Assembly: GCA_963710745.1 (NCBI GenBank)
Contig: CAVQBP010000023.1
Location: forward strand, 1 to 64,000
Source of the DNA: CAVQBP01 sp963710745
GTDB taxonomy: Bacteria > Bacteroidota > Ignavibacteria > Ignavibacteriales > Ignavibacteriaceae
DNA length: 64,000 bases
Direction: 5' to 3'
The translations under genes and the position numbers were made by a program. This document shows, piece by piece, positions 26,236-36,016 of the stretch. Position 1 is the first letter of the stretch. Every line of letters begins with the position of its first letter. The notes beneath the pieces were generated by a model. The model was given only the letters and a program-made list of their open reading frames with translations, was not told where the DNA came from and ran no database searches.

Positions 26236-29200
26236 TTATTTCACCTTAATTACAACAAATGTTATATCATCTTCAGGCTCTTTATTTTCGGACCAGCTAA
26301 CAGCTTCATTTTTGAAGTGTAATATTATTTCCGCCGGTTCCTTTCCGGCAGCTTTTTGGATTGAGGAATAGACTCTTTCATAACCGAATAAATCATCTGA
26401 ATCGCAACGTAATTCCGGGAATCCGTCGCTCATCATTACAAGCAGATCCCCGGTATTTAAATCAAATTCTATAGATTTATAATTTCGAGGTGACATTGCA
26501 CCTAAAGGGAGATTGAAATGCTTAATCTCTTTTACTTCATTTTCTTTTTTAATGTAATGATAAAGAGGAGGCATACCGGCATTTATAAACTTTGCTTTAT
26601 GATCTTTTATATTCAGCATTGCAAATGCCGCCATCATTCTTTTAAGGTTAGAATTTTTTATTGCGGAATTTGACGAATTGAAAAATTCCTCTATCCCTGT
26701 TATACACGAATTAGCAATGAACAAAGACTTCATCATTGTTACAAGTGTACCGGCTTTCATACCATGGCCTGTGGCATCCCCGATTGCTATATTGATTGAT
26801 CCGTCATTGCAGTAAGTAAAGTCGTAATAATCCCCTCCTACTTCGGTTGCAGTCTGCATGTAAACTTTTATATCAAAGTCAGGGTGTTCCGGAATTTGTT
26901 TAGGCAGCATGGCAAGCTGCAGTTCCCTGGCTTCTTCCATTTCAGCTGCTTTACGCTCATTTTCATTTTCCAATTCCTCGTTTTTTACTTTTAACTCTTT
27001 TGAAAGCTTATCGAGTTCTTTGAAAGCAGATTCAACACGGTGAAAATCTTCATAACGTGCATACGCAATTGAGAATGCCTCTGCCAGGGATTTAACTAAT
27101 CCAAGTTTCTCATCAGTAAGAGGTGAAATGTTTCCCACGTACAGCATTCCCTGTCTGAAAGGGACGAGATGCAGAAACAATGAATCCGGGGGTACTGCTG
27201 AAGACTGATTGATTTCAGCTTCCTTTACCTGACCAATTTCGATCATTGATTTTGTCCATCTGATAAATTCTTCTTTATTCCAATGTTCTTTATAAACCTT
27301 TTTCTCACGCCAATGATTTACAGTGTTGACTACAAGTTCATTTGCCTCGAAAGGCAGACATAATACTCCGAGTGATTTGCCGTCAGGTGTTGATAAATAA
27401 ACGTGAGTTAATTCCTGCAGTTCATCTATAATGAAAACCCCGCAGCGGATAAACGGCACTTCAAGGTTTTTTAATTCCCGCCATATAACAGGGGTAATAC
27501 GGTTAAGATCTTCTGCGGTCCTCATCGAAGCAATTTCTGCCCGTATGCGATCAAGCGATGCCTGTCTTACAGCTTCTGCAGCACGCGCTTCAGCTTCTTT
27601 TATATCCAGGTAACGTTTGTGAGCGAGACTGAATACCTTGGTAAATCTTCTGTATATCTGCAGTTCATCACCGCTCAATTCCTTTTCAGTCCAGGTATAA
27701 ACACCTCCCTCATCAAAATAAAAAAAATACCCGTATTGAACCTTGTCATTGGTATAATCGGGAATTGAAATCTGAGGTCTTATAAACCGGTAATATTCTT
27801 TTATTTCATTTCCTCTTAAAACAACGTGGTACTCTCTTTTTTTCAGCCAGTTCTCATACACAGCATTTAATACAGGATGTCCTTCCATTTTTATTTTTCC
27901 GATTACTTCAACCGAACCGCCTTTAGTTGTAGTGTTGAATGTTGAAAGTTCAACAAGGCGGGTTTCTTTACCGATCAGACCCACACCGCATCTTCTGGGG
28001 GTATGACTCATCAAAGATAATTCATGATAGAAGACAGATATAGCAGCCATAAAATCTTCAGAGCTGTTCATTGCCAGTGCTTTAGACCGCACGCGTTCAA
28101 GAGAAGCCTCTATCTTTGCTTCTCTTGCCTGTGCCTCGGCCTTTTTCAGGTCAAGAAAACGCGTGTAAGTCTGTTCAAAAACTTTTCCGAAACGAATTAA
28201 GATTTCATTTTCTTTCTCCGTGTATATATGATCATTGAAATTTGCTATCAATAAACCTGTCAGTTTTGAAAGAGCAAAGGACCTGGAAAAACTTTTTTCT
28301 TTAAAGATATCTTTCTTCCGCTCTTCATCCATTAAAATACCGGCCGGAGAATGTTTTAAAACATGATTAAAGTATTCATCTTTTTCTTCTTTAGTCAACC
28401 TGTCTGTTAATAAAGTTTCAGCTTTATCTTTTGCATTGAACACCCTGGTAAACATCGGATTATTTAAAAAAGGGACAGAAATTTCATCGGGATAAACCTG
28501 CCCGGAAGCTGAAATCCAGAGATTAAAATCTTTTGAATCTTCCTTAAAGATATTTATAATACATACATCTATTTCCAGATCAAGAACTTTGAGCTGATCG
28601 TATAATAATTTAATTACTTCAGCCAGCTCATTACTATAGTGCATAGCCATTGTCCTGGAACGAAGTCTTTCGAGTGCGGTTTCAATTTTTGCTTCTTTAG
28701 CCTGAGCTTCAGCTTTTTGAAGATCAAGAAAGCGCGTATAGGTTTGTTCCAATACTACCGCAAAGCGTCTGATTACAGTACAGTCTTTTTCATCCGGGGG
28801 ATTATGAAAAATGGTTGTTATGCTCCCATGCTTAAAAAAAGCATTGTAATGATATTCAGTTTCGGTTTCCTCAACGATTTTCCTGGCAATATCTTCCGGG
28901 ATATTAGTTGAAATGGATATAGCCTTGTAGTAATCGTTTAATGCTTTCCCTTTGAGCGTATAAAAAAAATCCGATCTGCCTTTCCTCCATTCATCCATTC
29001 CAATAGCAAAAATCGGATGGGCTTTGGAATGTATAGTGCCTAGCTTATAACTTTTATAGCCTTTATCATTTTTTACAGATCCCCAGATCTCGACAGATTC
29101 ATCCTCCTTCTGAATTACAAAACCGCATCTTTGCGGCACAATACCCAATAAGTTAAATTGTTCAAAAATAACTGTTGAAGCATCGGCAAGTTCATCGCTC

Positions 29201-31554
29201 TGATGCATTGCCATAGTTCGTGAACGGACCCTTTCAAGCGAGGCTTCAATCTGTGCTTCGCGTGCCTGGGCTTCTGCTTTCTGCAGATCAAGAAAACGGG
29301 TGTAAGACTGCTGGAAGACCGCTGCAAAGCGATTAATTATTTTATTTTCTTCCTCTGAATAAGGCCTGGAGTCATAGTTGCCGATTATGAGCATGATATT
29401 AGGCAATAATGCAATCGAGCGGGCAAAACCTTTCGTGAAAATATATTCTCTCCTTTCCTCGCTCACAAAATCCATATCATTATGATCAAAAACATGCTTA
29501 TGCCACTGCCTGTTTTCTTCCGGAGTCAGCACATCAGAATAAAATGAAAGACCTTTCTGCTGCGCTTCTTTTACTCTTTCAAACATTGGATTATTTATAT
29601 ACGGAACATACACATAATAAGGCCGGGGCTGGTTTGCAACCGAAAGCCAGAATTTATAATCATGCGCCTGATTAGCTTCTGCAAAACTAACATGATCAAA
29701 GCGGAAACCCAGCTGCTGCAGCTGCTCAGATACAACTCTAATTACATTAAATAATTCATCACTTTTATGCATAGCCATTGATTGAGCCCGTACTCTTTCC
29801 AATGCCGCCTCTATTTGGGCTTCCCTTGCCTGGGCTTCTGCTTTTTTCAAATCAAGGAAACGGATATAAGATTGCTCAAATACCCTTGCAAAGCTTTTAA
29901 GTATTGCAAGCTCGCTATCGGAAAATAATTTTGAAGGGAAACCGGCGATACCGACTGCTGAATGTTTTTCAAAGGCAACCGACAACGAATAGTCTTCAGC
30001 TCCAAAAATCCATTCTTTTTCACTTTGCGGATTATTACGCAGTTCGGGAAGCTGATACATGTATCGAAATGCGCTATCTTTCAGTTCACGCGGGTACTTT
30101 TTATTAAGTACACCCTTCCTGTCATGCATTTTAAGAAATTCGTGATACACCGGGTGGTCGAAATATGGAAAGTGAACACTCTGGGCTGAAGTAAATTGGG
30201 GAGAGGCTACCCATTCAATATGATCCTGTGAATCTTCTTCAAATGTATAGATACCGGCTACACGGCCTTCCATAGCCATACCGAGTTCCTGCAATTTCTG
30301 CAGCACTACAGTTATCACTTCCTTCAGTTCATCACTTTTCTGCATTGCGAGGGAGCGGGAGCGGATTTTCTCAAGTGATGCTTCTATTTGCGCTTCTCTT
30401 ACCTGAGCTTCTGCTTTTATTAAATCAAGAAAGCGTGTGTATGTCAGATCAAATACACCTGCAAACCGTTCAAGAATTTCAATTGTTTCCGGCGGGCGCG
30501 GTTCGTGAGTTGAAAAAGTAAGTGCACCTTTGGAAAAGAAAGCATTATGGATCACCCAACGGTTTCCGGGAAGCTCATTTTCCGATTCGTACTGTTTGCT
30601 GTACTTCATCTTGAATTTATTGAAGTCAGTTAATTCTTCCCCCGCAAGATCCACAACTAAGGATTTCTGTTTCTGCTTCCATGCCTGAAATATTTTTTTA
30701 TGAACCGGACTTTCTTCGAAAGGCAGCCGCCCTGTTTCATCCCATTGTCTGCCGTATATAGTAGAATATAATTCAATTACTTTTTCCTTCTCATCATAAA
30801 TCATAATTGAAAATTGTTCTGCTTTCTCTCCAAGTTCTTTCAGCTGCTCAAACAGGACAAAGGATGTTTCAGAAAGTTCATCGCTTTTATGCATTGCCAT
30901 TGTTCTTGCACGGACCCTCTCAAGAGCAAGCTGAATTTGTGCTTCTCTTGCCTGTGCATCTGCAAGGGAAATGTCTATATAGCGTTTATATGCTAAGTTA
31001 AAAACATTCCTGAACCTCTTAAGTAATGATAATTTTTCTTCACTAATAGGACTGAATGTTGAAATGCCGATAGTCCCGGTACCAATTGAATAGAAATAGT
31101 AGTAAAGAGCATTGAACTTATCGATCCTGGGATCATCTTTTTCACCGTACTTCTTTCTAAACTCTTTCCATTCCTCCAGATCCTTTCCCTCATAAACTGC
31201 TTCAGAAAATGCATCATTTGTAATCCGCGACTGCATTATCTGCCTTTCCATTACGGGGTGTGTATTATAATCCATCGGAGTTATGCTTTTGCCTATTACA
31301 TCCGAATAATCATAATTCAGAAAAGATTTATTGTCATCGTTATGAATATTGATCATCGAGTTCCTGAGTTCAGTAAAACCGAGTAACATAAGTTCCTTGA
31401 ATAATATTTCGCAAATATTCAGAAGATCATCAGGTTTGTTCATTCCCATTGCCCGGGCTCTTACCCTTTCAAGGGAGGCTTCAATTTCAAGCTCCCGTTT
31501 TTTTTCTTCGAGCTCTCTTTGCAATTCAGCAATCTGTTGTTCCGGACTTTGCAT
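26236..31554 (-). CDS. Giant SpoIIE-type phosphatase with eight tandem sensor modules
   Basis: 1772 residues, cytoplasmic, no signal peptide or membrane helix. After a short coiled coil it carries eight related modules of about 180-200 residues, starting near residues 26, 213, 396, 587, 770, 955, 1135 and 1330. Each opens with a helix of the type ERVRARTMAMHKSDELSE and closes with RFLDLQKAEAQARE-like sequence running straight into the next. Module 8 (DRIRAEIASMRTAEDLNRIT, LHLVPFRQGMLYVG) is the adaptor also found before kinase domains in this window. The C-terminus (1546-1772) is a PPM/SpoIIE phosphatase with metal-ligand motifs GGDYYDF, GDATGHGM, MSDGF and EDDITFVV. Likely role: dephosphorylate a STAS antagonist such as 35670-36005 in the adjacent partner-switching operon. 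Ligands of the modules are unknown; the fold is probably GAF-like (inference). Confidence 0.9.
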   Translation of the reverse strand: MQSPEQQIAELQRELEEKKRELEIEASLERVRARAMGMNKPDDLLNICEILFKELMLLGFTELRNSMINIHNDDNKSFLNYDYSDVIGKSITPMDYNTHPVMERQIMQSRITNDAFSEAVYEGKDLEEWKEFRKKYGEKDDPRIDKFNALYYYFYSIGTGTIGISTFSPISEEKLSLLKRFRNVFNLAYKRYIDISLADAQAREAQIQLALERVRARTMAMHKSDELSETSFVLFEQLKELGEKAEQFSIMIYDEKEKVIELYSTIYGRQWDETGRLPFEESPVHKKIFQAWKQKQKSLVVDLAGEELTDFNKFKMKYSKQYESENELPGNRWVIHNAFFSKGALTFSTHEPRPPETIEILERFAGVFDLTYTRFLDLIKAEAQVREAQIEASLEKIRSRSLAMQKSDELKEVITVVLQKLQELGMAMEGRVAGIYTFEEDSQDHIEWVASPQFTSAQSVHFPYFDHPVYHEFLKMHDRKGVLNKKYPRELKDSAFRYMYQLPELRNNPQSEKEWIFGAEDYSLSVAFEKHSAVGIAGFPSKLFSDSELAILKSFARVFEQSYIRFLDLKKAEAQAREAQIEAALERVRAQSMAMHKSDELFNVIRVVSEQLQQLGFRFDHVSFAEANQAHDYKFWLSVANQPRPYYVYVPYINNPMFERVKEAQQKGLSFYSDVLTPEENRQWHKHVFDHNDMDFVSEERREYIFTKGFARSIALLPNIMLIIGNYDSRPYSEEENKIINRFAAVFQQSYTRFLDLQKAEAQAREAQIEASLERVRSRTMAMHQSDELADASTVIFEQFNLLGIVPQRCGFVIQKEDESVEIWGSVKNDKGYKSYKLGTIHSKAHPIFAIGMDEWRKGRSDFFYTLKGKALNDYYKAISISTNIPEDIARKIVEETETEYHYNAFFKHGSITTIFHNPPDEKDCTVIRRFAVVLEQTYTRFLDLQKAEAQAKEAKIETALERLRSRTMAMHYSNELAEVIKLLYDQLKVLDLEIDVCIINIFKEDSKDFNLWISASGQVYPDEISVPFLNNPMFTRVFNAKDKAETLLTDRLTKEEKDEYFNHVLKHSPAGILMDEERKKDIFKEKSFSRSFALSKLTGLLIANFNDHIYTEKENEILIRFGKVFEQTYTRFLDLKKAEAQAREAKIEASLERVRSKALAMNSSEDFMAAISVFYHELSLMSHTPRRCGVGLIGKETRLVELSTFNTTTKGGSVEVIGKIKMEGHPVLNAVYENWLKKREYHVVLRGNEIKEYYRFIRPQISIPDYTNDKVQYGYFFYFDEGGVYTWTEKELSGDELQIYRRFTKVFSLAHKRYLDIKEAEARAAEAVRQASLDRIRAEIASMRTAEDLNRITPVIWRELKNLEVPFIRCGVFIIDELQELTHVYLSTPDGKSLGVLCLPFEANELVVNTVNHWREKKVYKEHWNKEEFIRWTKSMIEIGQVKEAEINQSSAVPPDSLFLHLVPFRQGMLYVGNISPLTDEKLGLVKSLAEAFSIAYARYEDFHRVESAFKELDKLSKELKVKNEELENENERKAAEMEEARELQLAMLPKQIPEHPDFDIKVYMQTATEVGGDYYDFTYCNDGSINIAIGDATGHGMKAGTLVTMMKSLFIANSCITGIEEFFNSSNSAIKNSNLKRMMAAFAMLNIKDHKAKFINAGMPPLYHYIKKENEVKEIKHFNLPLGAMSPRNYKSIEFDLNTGDLLVMMSDGFPELRCDSDDLFGYERVYSSIQKAAGKEPAEIILHFKNEAVSWSENKEPEDDITFVVIKVK

Positions 31555-31689
31555 GGATTTTTTAATATTAATTAATTTGAATGCAGATTAGTATAAAAAA
31601 TGTTTGATATAACGGCTTTTAATGATATTGTTTTCATATTTTTCGTAATCCAAAGATATTTATAATAAGCTGCGCCGATAAAGACAACA

Positions 31690-31797
31690 AATAGATTACG
31701 GTAAGGAAATCTCAGTTCAGGAGAACTGAGCTGCGCGGGACTCTGCAACTAATAAGGTTAGTTCGTAGTTCAGCACTCCGGTCCTGCGCACTAATCG
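31690..31797. repeat. Structured spacer between the two phosphatase genes
   Basis: A perfect 8-bp stem with a 4-base loop, CTCAGTTC (31711-31718) and GAACTGAG (31723-31730), lies next to a 10-bp arm pair with one mismatch, TGCGCGGGAC (31732-31741) and GTCCTGCGCA (31781-31790). It directly follows the stop of the propeller phosphatase gene. Related sequence (GGTTCAGGA, GAACTGAGCC, and CTAATCGTTC next to the stop) occurs after the giant phosphatase gene at 26125-26229. It may be an RNA processing or attenuation element, or an interspersed repeat. Confidence 0.5.
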
Positions 31798-31800
31798 TTC

Positions 31801-34800
31801 TTATTTTACTTTAATAACTACAAAAGTTACATCATCTTCCGGGTCTTCGTCGTTTGTCCATTGAATCCCGGTATTCTTTAAATACTCGACAATCTCATCC
31901 GGTTCTTTCCTGGCAGTTTCTTCGAAGCTGTTCCTTGCTTTCCTGTAGCCGAACATTTCACCTTTTTCATTTTTCAATTCTGCAAAGCCGTCGCTCATTA
32001 ATAACAATACATCCCCCTGTTCAATGTCCAATTCCATTACATCATAGGCAGTTCCCTTCATTGCTCCCAGAGGCATATTATTTAAAGCAACCTCTTCAAC
32101 AGACTGAGTATTTTTCCTGTAAATAAATAAAGGGGGCATACCCGCATTTGTGGTTATTATTTTATGATTTTGAAATTGAACGCAGGAAAGCGCCATCATT
32201 AATCTTCCAAGACGCATATCTTTAATTGCCGCACTTGCATTCTCAAAAAATGGTTTAAGCGCCCTGTTTGATCGATCGGACATAAAAAGAGACTTCATAA
32301 TGGAAACCATCATTCCCGACATCATCCCGTGTCCTGTTGCATCACCGAGAATAACAGTAAGTGTCCCGTCCAAATGAAGATGAAAATCATAATAATCACC
32401 GCCGACTTCGGTAGCAGTTTTCATATATACTGCTATACTGAGGCTGGGAAGATGCGGGACTTCTTTTGGGAGCATTGACAGCTGAAGCTTCCTGGCTTCT
32501 TCCAGTTCATACGATTTTCTTTCGCTTTCTTTTTCGGCAATCTGAGCACGCAGTTCAGCTTCCCTGATTTGCGCCGCAACTTTTTCCTTTGCTAATAATC
32601 TTCTCCGCTGGATTCTGTCAACACCAAATACTATAAATCCGAAAACAAAAGCATAACCGATATATGCCCATACCGTTCTCCACCAGGGAGAAAAAACCTT
32701 AATGTGAATCGATGTTCCTTTTTCGTTCCAGATACCATCGCCGTTTGAAGCTTTTACTTTAAAGACATAGTTTCCCGGGGGCAGGTTTGTATATGTTGCA
32801 AATCTTCTGTTGTCATAAATCCAGCCTTTTTTATCGAATCCTTCCAGCATATATGCATACTGATTCTTTTCAGGCCTGGAAAACTGGATTGCAGTAAAAT
32901 CAAAAGAGATATTATTCTGGCTGTACGGCAGATCCAGGTATTTTGTATTAAGAATACTTTTTGTTAACGGCGAATTATCTGTTGCGGGTGTAACTACCTC
33001 ATTGTTCACTTTTAACTGGGTTATGTTAATTTTCGGAAGCATTTTATTTATGTTGCTTGAATGAAAAGTATTAAACCCGTTTGGACCGGCAAAGAATAAT
33101 TCCCCGTCTTTACTCTTAAATGAAGAGCGCCTGTTAAACGAATACCCCTGCAGTCCGTCTTTAACATCATAGTTAATAAAAATAGGATGTTCAGTATCTT
33201 TATTAAATTTTGAAATGCCGTTAAGTGTACTAAGCCATAAATTTCCAAAAGAATCTTCTTCGATAGCCATTATGTAATTTGATGGTAAACCATTTTTGTC
33301 GTAAAGAAATTTAAAGGTATTTTTATTCTCGTCATATTTAATTAAACCACCGTCGGTTCCGATCCATGCAATTTTATTTCTGTCAACATAAATATCATTT
33401 ATCCGTTTTAAATTTTGATTTGAGAATGTTTTTGAATCATTCTGTAAGTTTTCAACCGAGTTTTTTCTGATATCATATTTAAACAAACCATCTGATGTTC
33501 CAATCAAAACAGTCCCGTCATTCTGGTATTTAACCTTCTGGACGAAACCTGTAGTATTAATAAAGGGACGATTTCCAGAGCCGGAAAGCAAACTTTTTAA
33601 ATTATTTACATTTGAACCTGATAAATCAAATACCTGGATTCCCCACAAAGCAGAATCTATCGGGGCTTCAGCATTCCATTTTCCGTAAGAATGGCTGTCA
33701 TCCGAAATATATCTTAAAACATAATTATCTTTTTTAAGAGATAATAACCCAACATGGATACGGTTTTTGAAATCTCCGCTTAAATAAAAAGATTTTAAAT
33801 AATCTTTAGCTGTCCAGATGGAGTCCCCCTTGGAATTCTGGAGCCATCCATAATCCACCATTCCGGGAGAAGATAACCCCTCTCCAACGCTGACAATCAA
33901 AACATCGGTCTTTTTTTGCAGACTAAAATCTTTTTTTAAATTCTGGTAATCACCGACTTTTGTTAGCCCGGCAAGAGGATTACCTGCTGCTGCAGAAGCA
34001 ATAAAATTAAGAAGATTTGAATTATAAGTGCGGCTGATAAAATTTGGAATAAACTGCTTTGTCTTATCTCTGGTGTTAAATTTTGCCATACCAATACCGG
34101 CAGCTGCCCATAAATTTCCATAAGCATCCATAGAGAGACTTCTAATATTATTATAACTAATATCATAGTGGTTTGTTTTATCAGTCAAATCATAATTTGT
34201 GAAAGCATCACTCCGGGTATTCATCATGCTTAAGCCGCTGTTTGTCCCAAGCCATATTTGTCCGGCTGAGCCATCCGCAATACTTCTAACAGCATTACCG
34301 GGAATTGAATTTGTTTTTCCCTTTATATTTTTAAACTGAACTGAAGACTTTTCATCCATATTATATTTTAAAAGTCCGTCATCAGTACCAAGCCAGGCAA
34401 TACGATTATTATCCGGCTTGTAAATTGACAATATATTATTTGTGCTGTTAACTGTCCCTTTTGAATTTGCAAAAAGCCTGAAAGGTTCTTTCTGAAAGTC
34501 CAATTTTAATAAGCCGTTTGTAAATGTAGTAATCCATAAAATTCCGAAATCATCTTTGTAAAAACGGAAAAACCGGTTTGAATTATTTACTGTAGCCGGG
34601 AATTCCGACTCATCTAAAGACCTGACTTTACTTGTCTTCATATTGTAAAGATAGATGCCGTGTGACTGGGCAGCAATCCAGAGAATTCCGTCATCACTTT
34701 GAAAAACATCGGTTACGGCATTTATGAAGATATCAGATTGTTTAACTTTTTTAAAAAGGTTTATTTCATTAAAGCTGCCTGTATGAGGGTCGTAATTATA

Positions 34801-35553
34801 TAATCCTGTTGCACTGCTGATCCATATTTTTCCTGTCTTATCTTCTGAAAGATCAAAAATCGGCAGGTCATTAAAATTAAAAGGATTCTCAGGGCCGACA
34901 TTTACATTTTCAAACAGGTTTGTTTCTTCATTATATTTAATAATACCGTAAGCCCCGGCAGCTGAATAAATATCGCCAGAAGATGTCTGTAAAAATGCAA
35001 GACTTGGAGTTGTAATCCTTATTTTATTTTTTCCGTCTTTTAAATAGCACGGTTTAATTTTATATGTTGCTCTGTCGAGAGTGAAAATACCGCTTTGAGT
35101 TAAAAGCCATATCCGGTTCTTACTGTCCTGTGCAATATTTAAAATATTATTTGCCTGGGAGTTAAGATTATTTGAATCAGGATAAAAAGTACTAAATGTT
35201 TCGTCAGCATAATTAAATTTTGCTAAACCGCCTCCGAATGTACCAATCCATAAAGTCCCGTTATTATCGACCAATAAGGAAAAATTATCATTACTCGGCA
35301 GCGACTTTTTATTGCCGGGATCATTTTTATATATTTTAAAATTATAGCCGTCGTAGCGGTTCAATCCATCGGTTGTTGCAACCCAGAGAAAACCGTATCG
35401 ATCCTGTACAACACAGTTTACCGAGTTATTTGATAAGCCGTCCGGAATTGAGATATGTTCGAAGTTATATTTATGCTGGGCAAAAATCCGGGTAGAGCTA
35501 ATGAATAAAAATGCAAGCAAAATTGAAGAAAGCCGCAGCCTGAAAAAAGACAT
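31801..35553 (-). CDS. Membrane propeller sensor with SpoIIE-type phosphatase output
   Basis: 1250 residues. Signal peptide (LSSILLAFLFISSTRIFAQ), Reg_prop propeller blades (VVQDRYGFLWVATTDGLNRY and repeats) up to about residue 870 with a non-propeller insertion at about 505-680, Y_Y_Y domain (about 878-955, YMLEGFDKKGW), one membrane helix (VWAYIGYAFVFGFIVFGV), coiled coil, then a PPM/SpoIIE domain (1021-1250) with GGDYYDF, GDATGHGM, LMSDGFAEL and EDDVTFVV. Propeller/Y_Y_Y sensors normally feed histidine kinases; here the output is a Ser/Thr phosphatase. It sits 116 bases downstream of a STAS antagonist and RsbW-like kinase, so it should activate that switch by dephosphorylating the STAS protein in response to an extracytoplasmic signal (inference). 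Confidence 0.92.
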   Translation of the reverse strand: MSFFRLRLSSILLAFLFISSTRIFAQHKYNFEHISIPDGLSNNSVNCVVQDRYGFLWVATTDGLNRYDGYNFKIYKNDPGNKKSLPSNDNFSLLVDNNGTLWIGTFGGGLAKFNYADETFSTFYPDSNNLNSQANNILNIAQDSKNRIWLLTQSGIFTLDRATYKIKPCYLKDGKNKIRITTPSLAFLQTSSGDIYSAAGAYGIIKYNEETNLFENVNVGPENPFNFNDLPIFDLSEDKTGKIWISSATGLYNYDPHTGSFNEINLFKKVKQSDIFINAVTDVFQSDDGILWIAAQSHGIYLYNMKTSKVRSLDESEFPATVNNSNRFFRFYKDDFGILWITTFTNGLLKLDFQKEPFRLFANSKGTVNSTNNILSIYKPDNNRIAWLGTDDGLLKYNMDEKSSVQFKNIKGKTNSIPGNAVRSIADGSAGQIWLGTNSGLSMMNTRSDAFTNYDLTDKTNHYDISYNNIRSLSMDAYGNLWAAAGIGMAKFNTRDKTKQFIPNFISRTYNSNLLNFIASAAAGNPLAGLTKVGDYQNLKKDFSLQKKTDVLIVSVGEGLSSPGMVDYGWLQNSKGDSIWTAKDYLKSFYLSGDFKNRIHVGLLSLKKDNYVLRYISDDSHSYGKWNAEAPIDSALWGIQVFDLSGSNVNNLKSLLSGSGNRPFINTTGFVQKVKYQNDGTVLIGTSDGLFKYDIRKNSVENLQNDSKTFSNQNLKRINDIYVDRNKIAWIGTDGGLIKYDENKNTFKFLYDKNGLPSNYIMAIEEDSFGNLWLSTLNGISKFNKDTEHPIFINYDVKDGLQGYSFNRRSSFKSKDGELFFAGPNGFNTFHSSNINKMLPKINITQLKVNNEVVTPATDNSPLTKSILNTKYLDLPYSQNNISFDFTAIQFSRPEKNQYAYMLEGFDKKGWIYDNRRFATYTNLPPGNYVFKVKASNGDGIWNEKGTSIHIKVFSPWWRTVWAYIGYAFVFGFIVFGVDRIQRRRLLAKEKVAAQIREAELRAQIAEKESERKSYELEEARKLQLSMLPKEVPHLPSLSIAVYMKTATEVGGDYYDFHLHLDGTLTVILGDATGHGMMSGMMVSIMKSLFMSDRSNRALKPFFENASAAIKDMRLGRLMMALSCVQFQNHKIITTNAGMPPLFIYRKNTQSVEEVALNNMPLGAMKGTAYDVMELDIEQGDVLLLMSDGFAELKNEKGEMFGYRKARNSFEETARKEPDEIVEYLKNTGIQWTNDEDPEDDVTFVVIKVK

Positions 35554-35669
35554 GTTTACCTCTTACCTTTGAAACTTTTGTAACGATTTTTATTTAAAAT
35601 TTACTCTAATCATTATACCGGAGAGTATTGATTTTTAAAGTTTTAATAGTTTTTATTTTTTTAAGAAGA

Positions 35670-36005
35670 TCATTTTTCCAAAGCTGATTCAACACTGTCA
35701 GCCTTATCCGCAAACTTAAATAATCCCATAATCGTAAAAGTCTTTTCAACAATCGGAGCCAGGTTTGTAAATATCAGCTTACCATTCCTGTCATTCAATA
35801 TTTCTATTATCTCAATGAGGTGCGAAATACCAATTGAATTTACAACATTTGATTTTTCCAGATTCAGTATCAGCCTGTTTACATTATTATGCTTATTAAA
35901 TTCCTGAACAATTTTCTCCCCTCCGGTATTATTAATATATCCTGCTGTATTAATTATTAATTTATTTTCTTTTAATTCCGAAGTCAGACTAAATTCTTCA
36001 ACCAT
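35670..36005 (-). CDS. STAS-domain anti-sigma factor antagonist (RsbV-like)
   Basis: 111 residues, a single STAS domain. The segment SNVVNSIGISHLIEI corresponds to the conserved phosphorylatable Ser region of SpoIIAA/RsbV (usually DSSGL); the Ser of NSIGI is the likely phosphorylation site. It follows the RsbW-like gene with an 11-base gap and precedes the SpoIIE phosphatase. In the canonical partner switch, unphosphorylated antagonist binds the anti-sigma kinase and frees its target. No sigma factor gene is seen in the window. Confidence 0.88.
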   Translation of the reverse strand: MVEEFSLTSELKENKLIINTAGYINNTGGEKIVQEFNKHNNVNRLILNLEKSNVVNSIGISHLIEIIEILNDRNGKLIFTNLAPIVEKTFTIMGLFKFADKADSVESALEK

Positions 36006-36016
36006 TATTACTCCGC

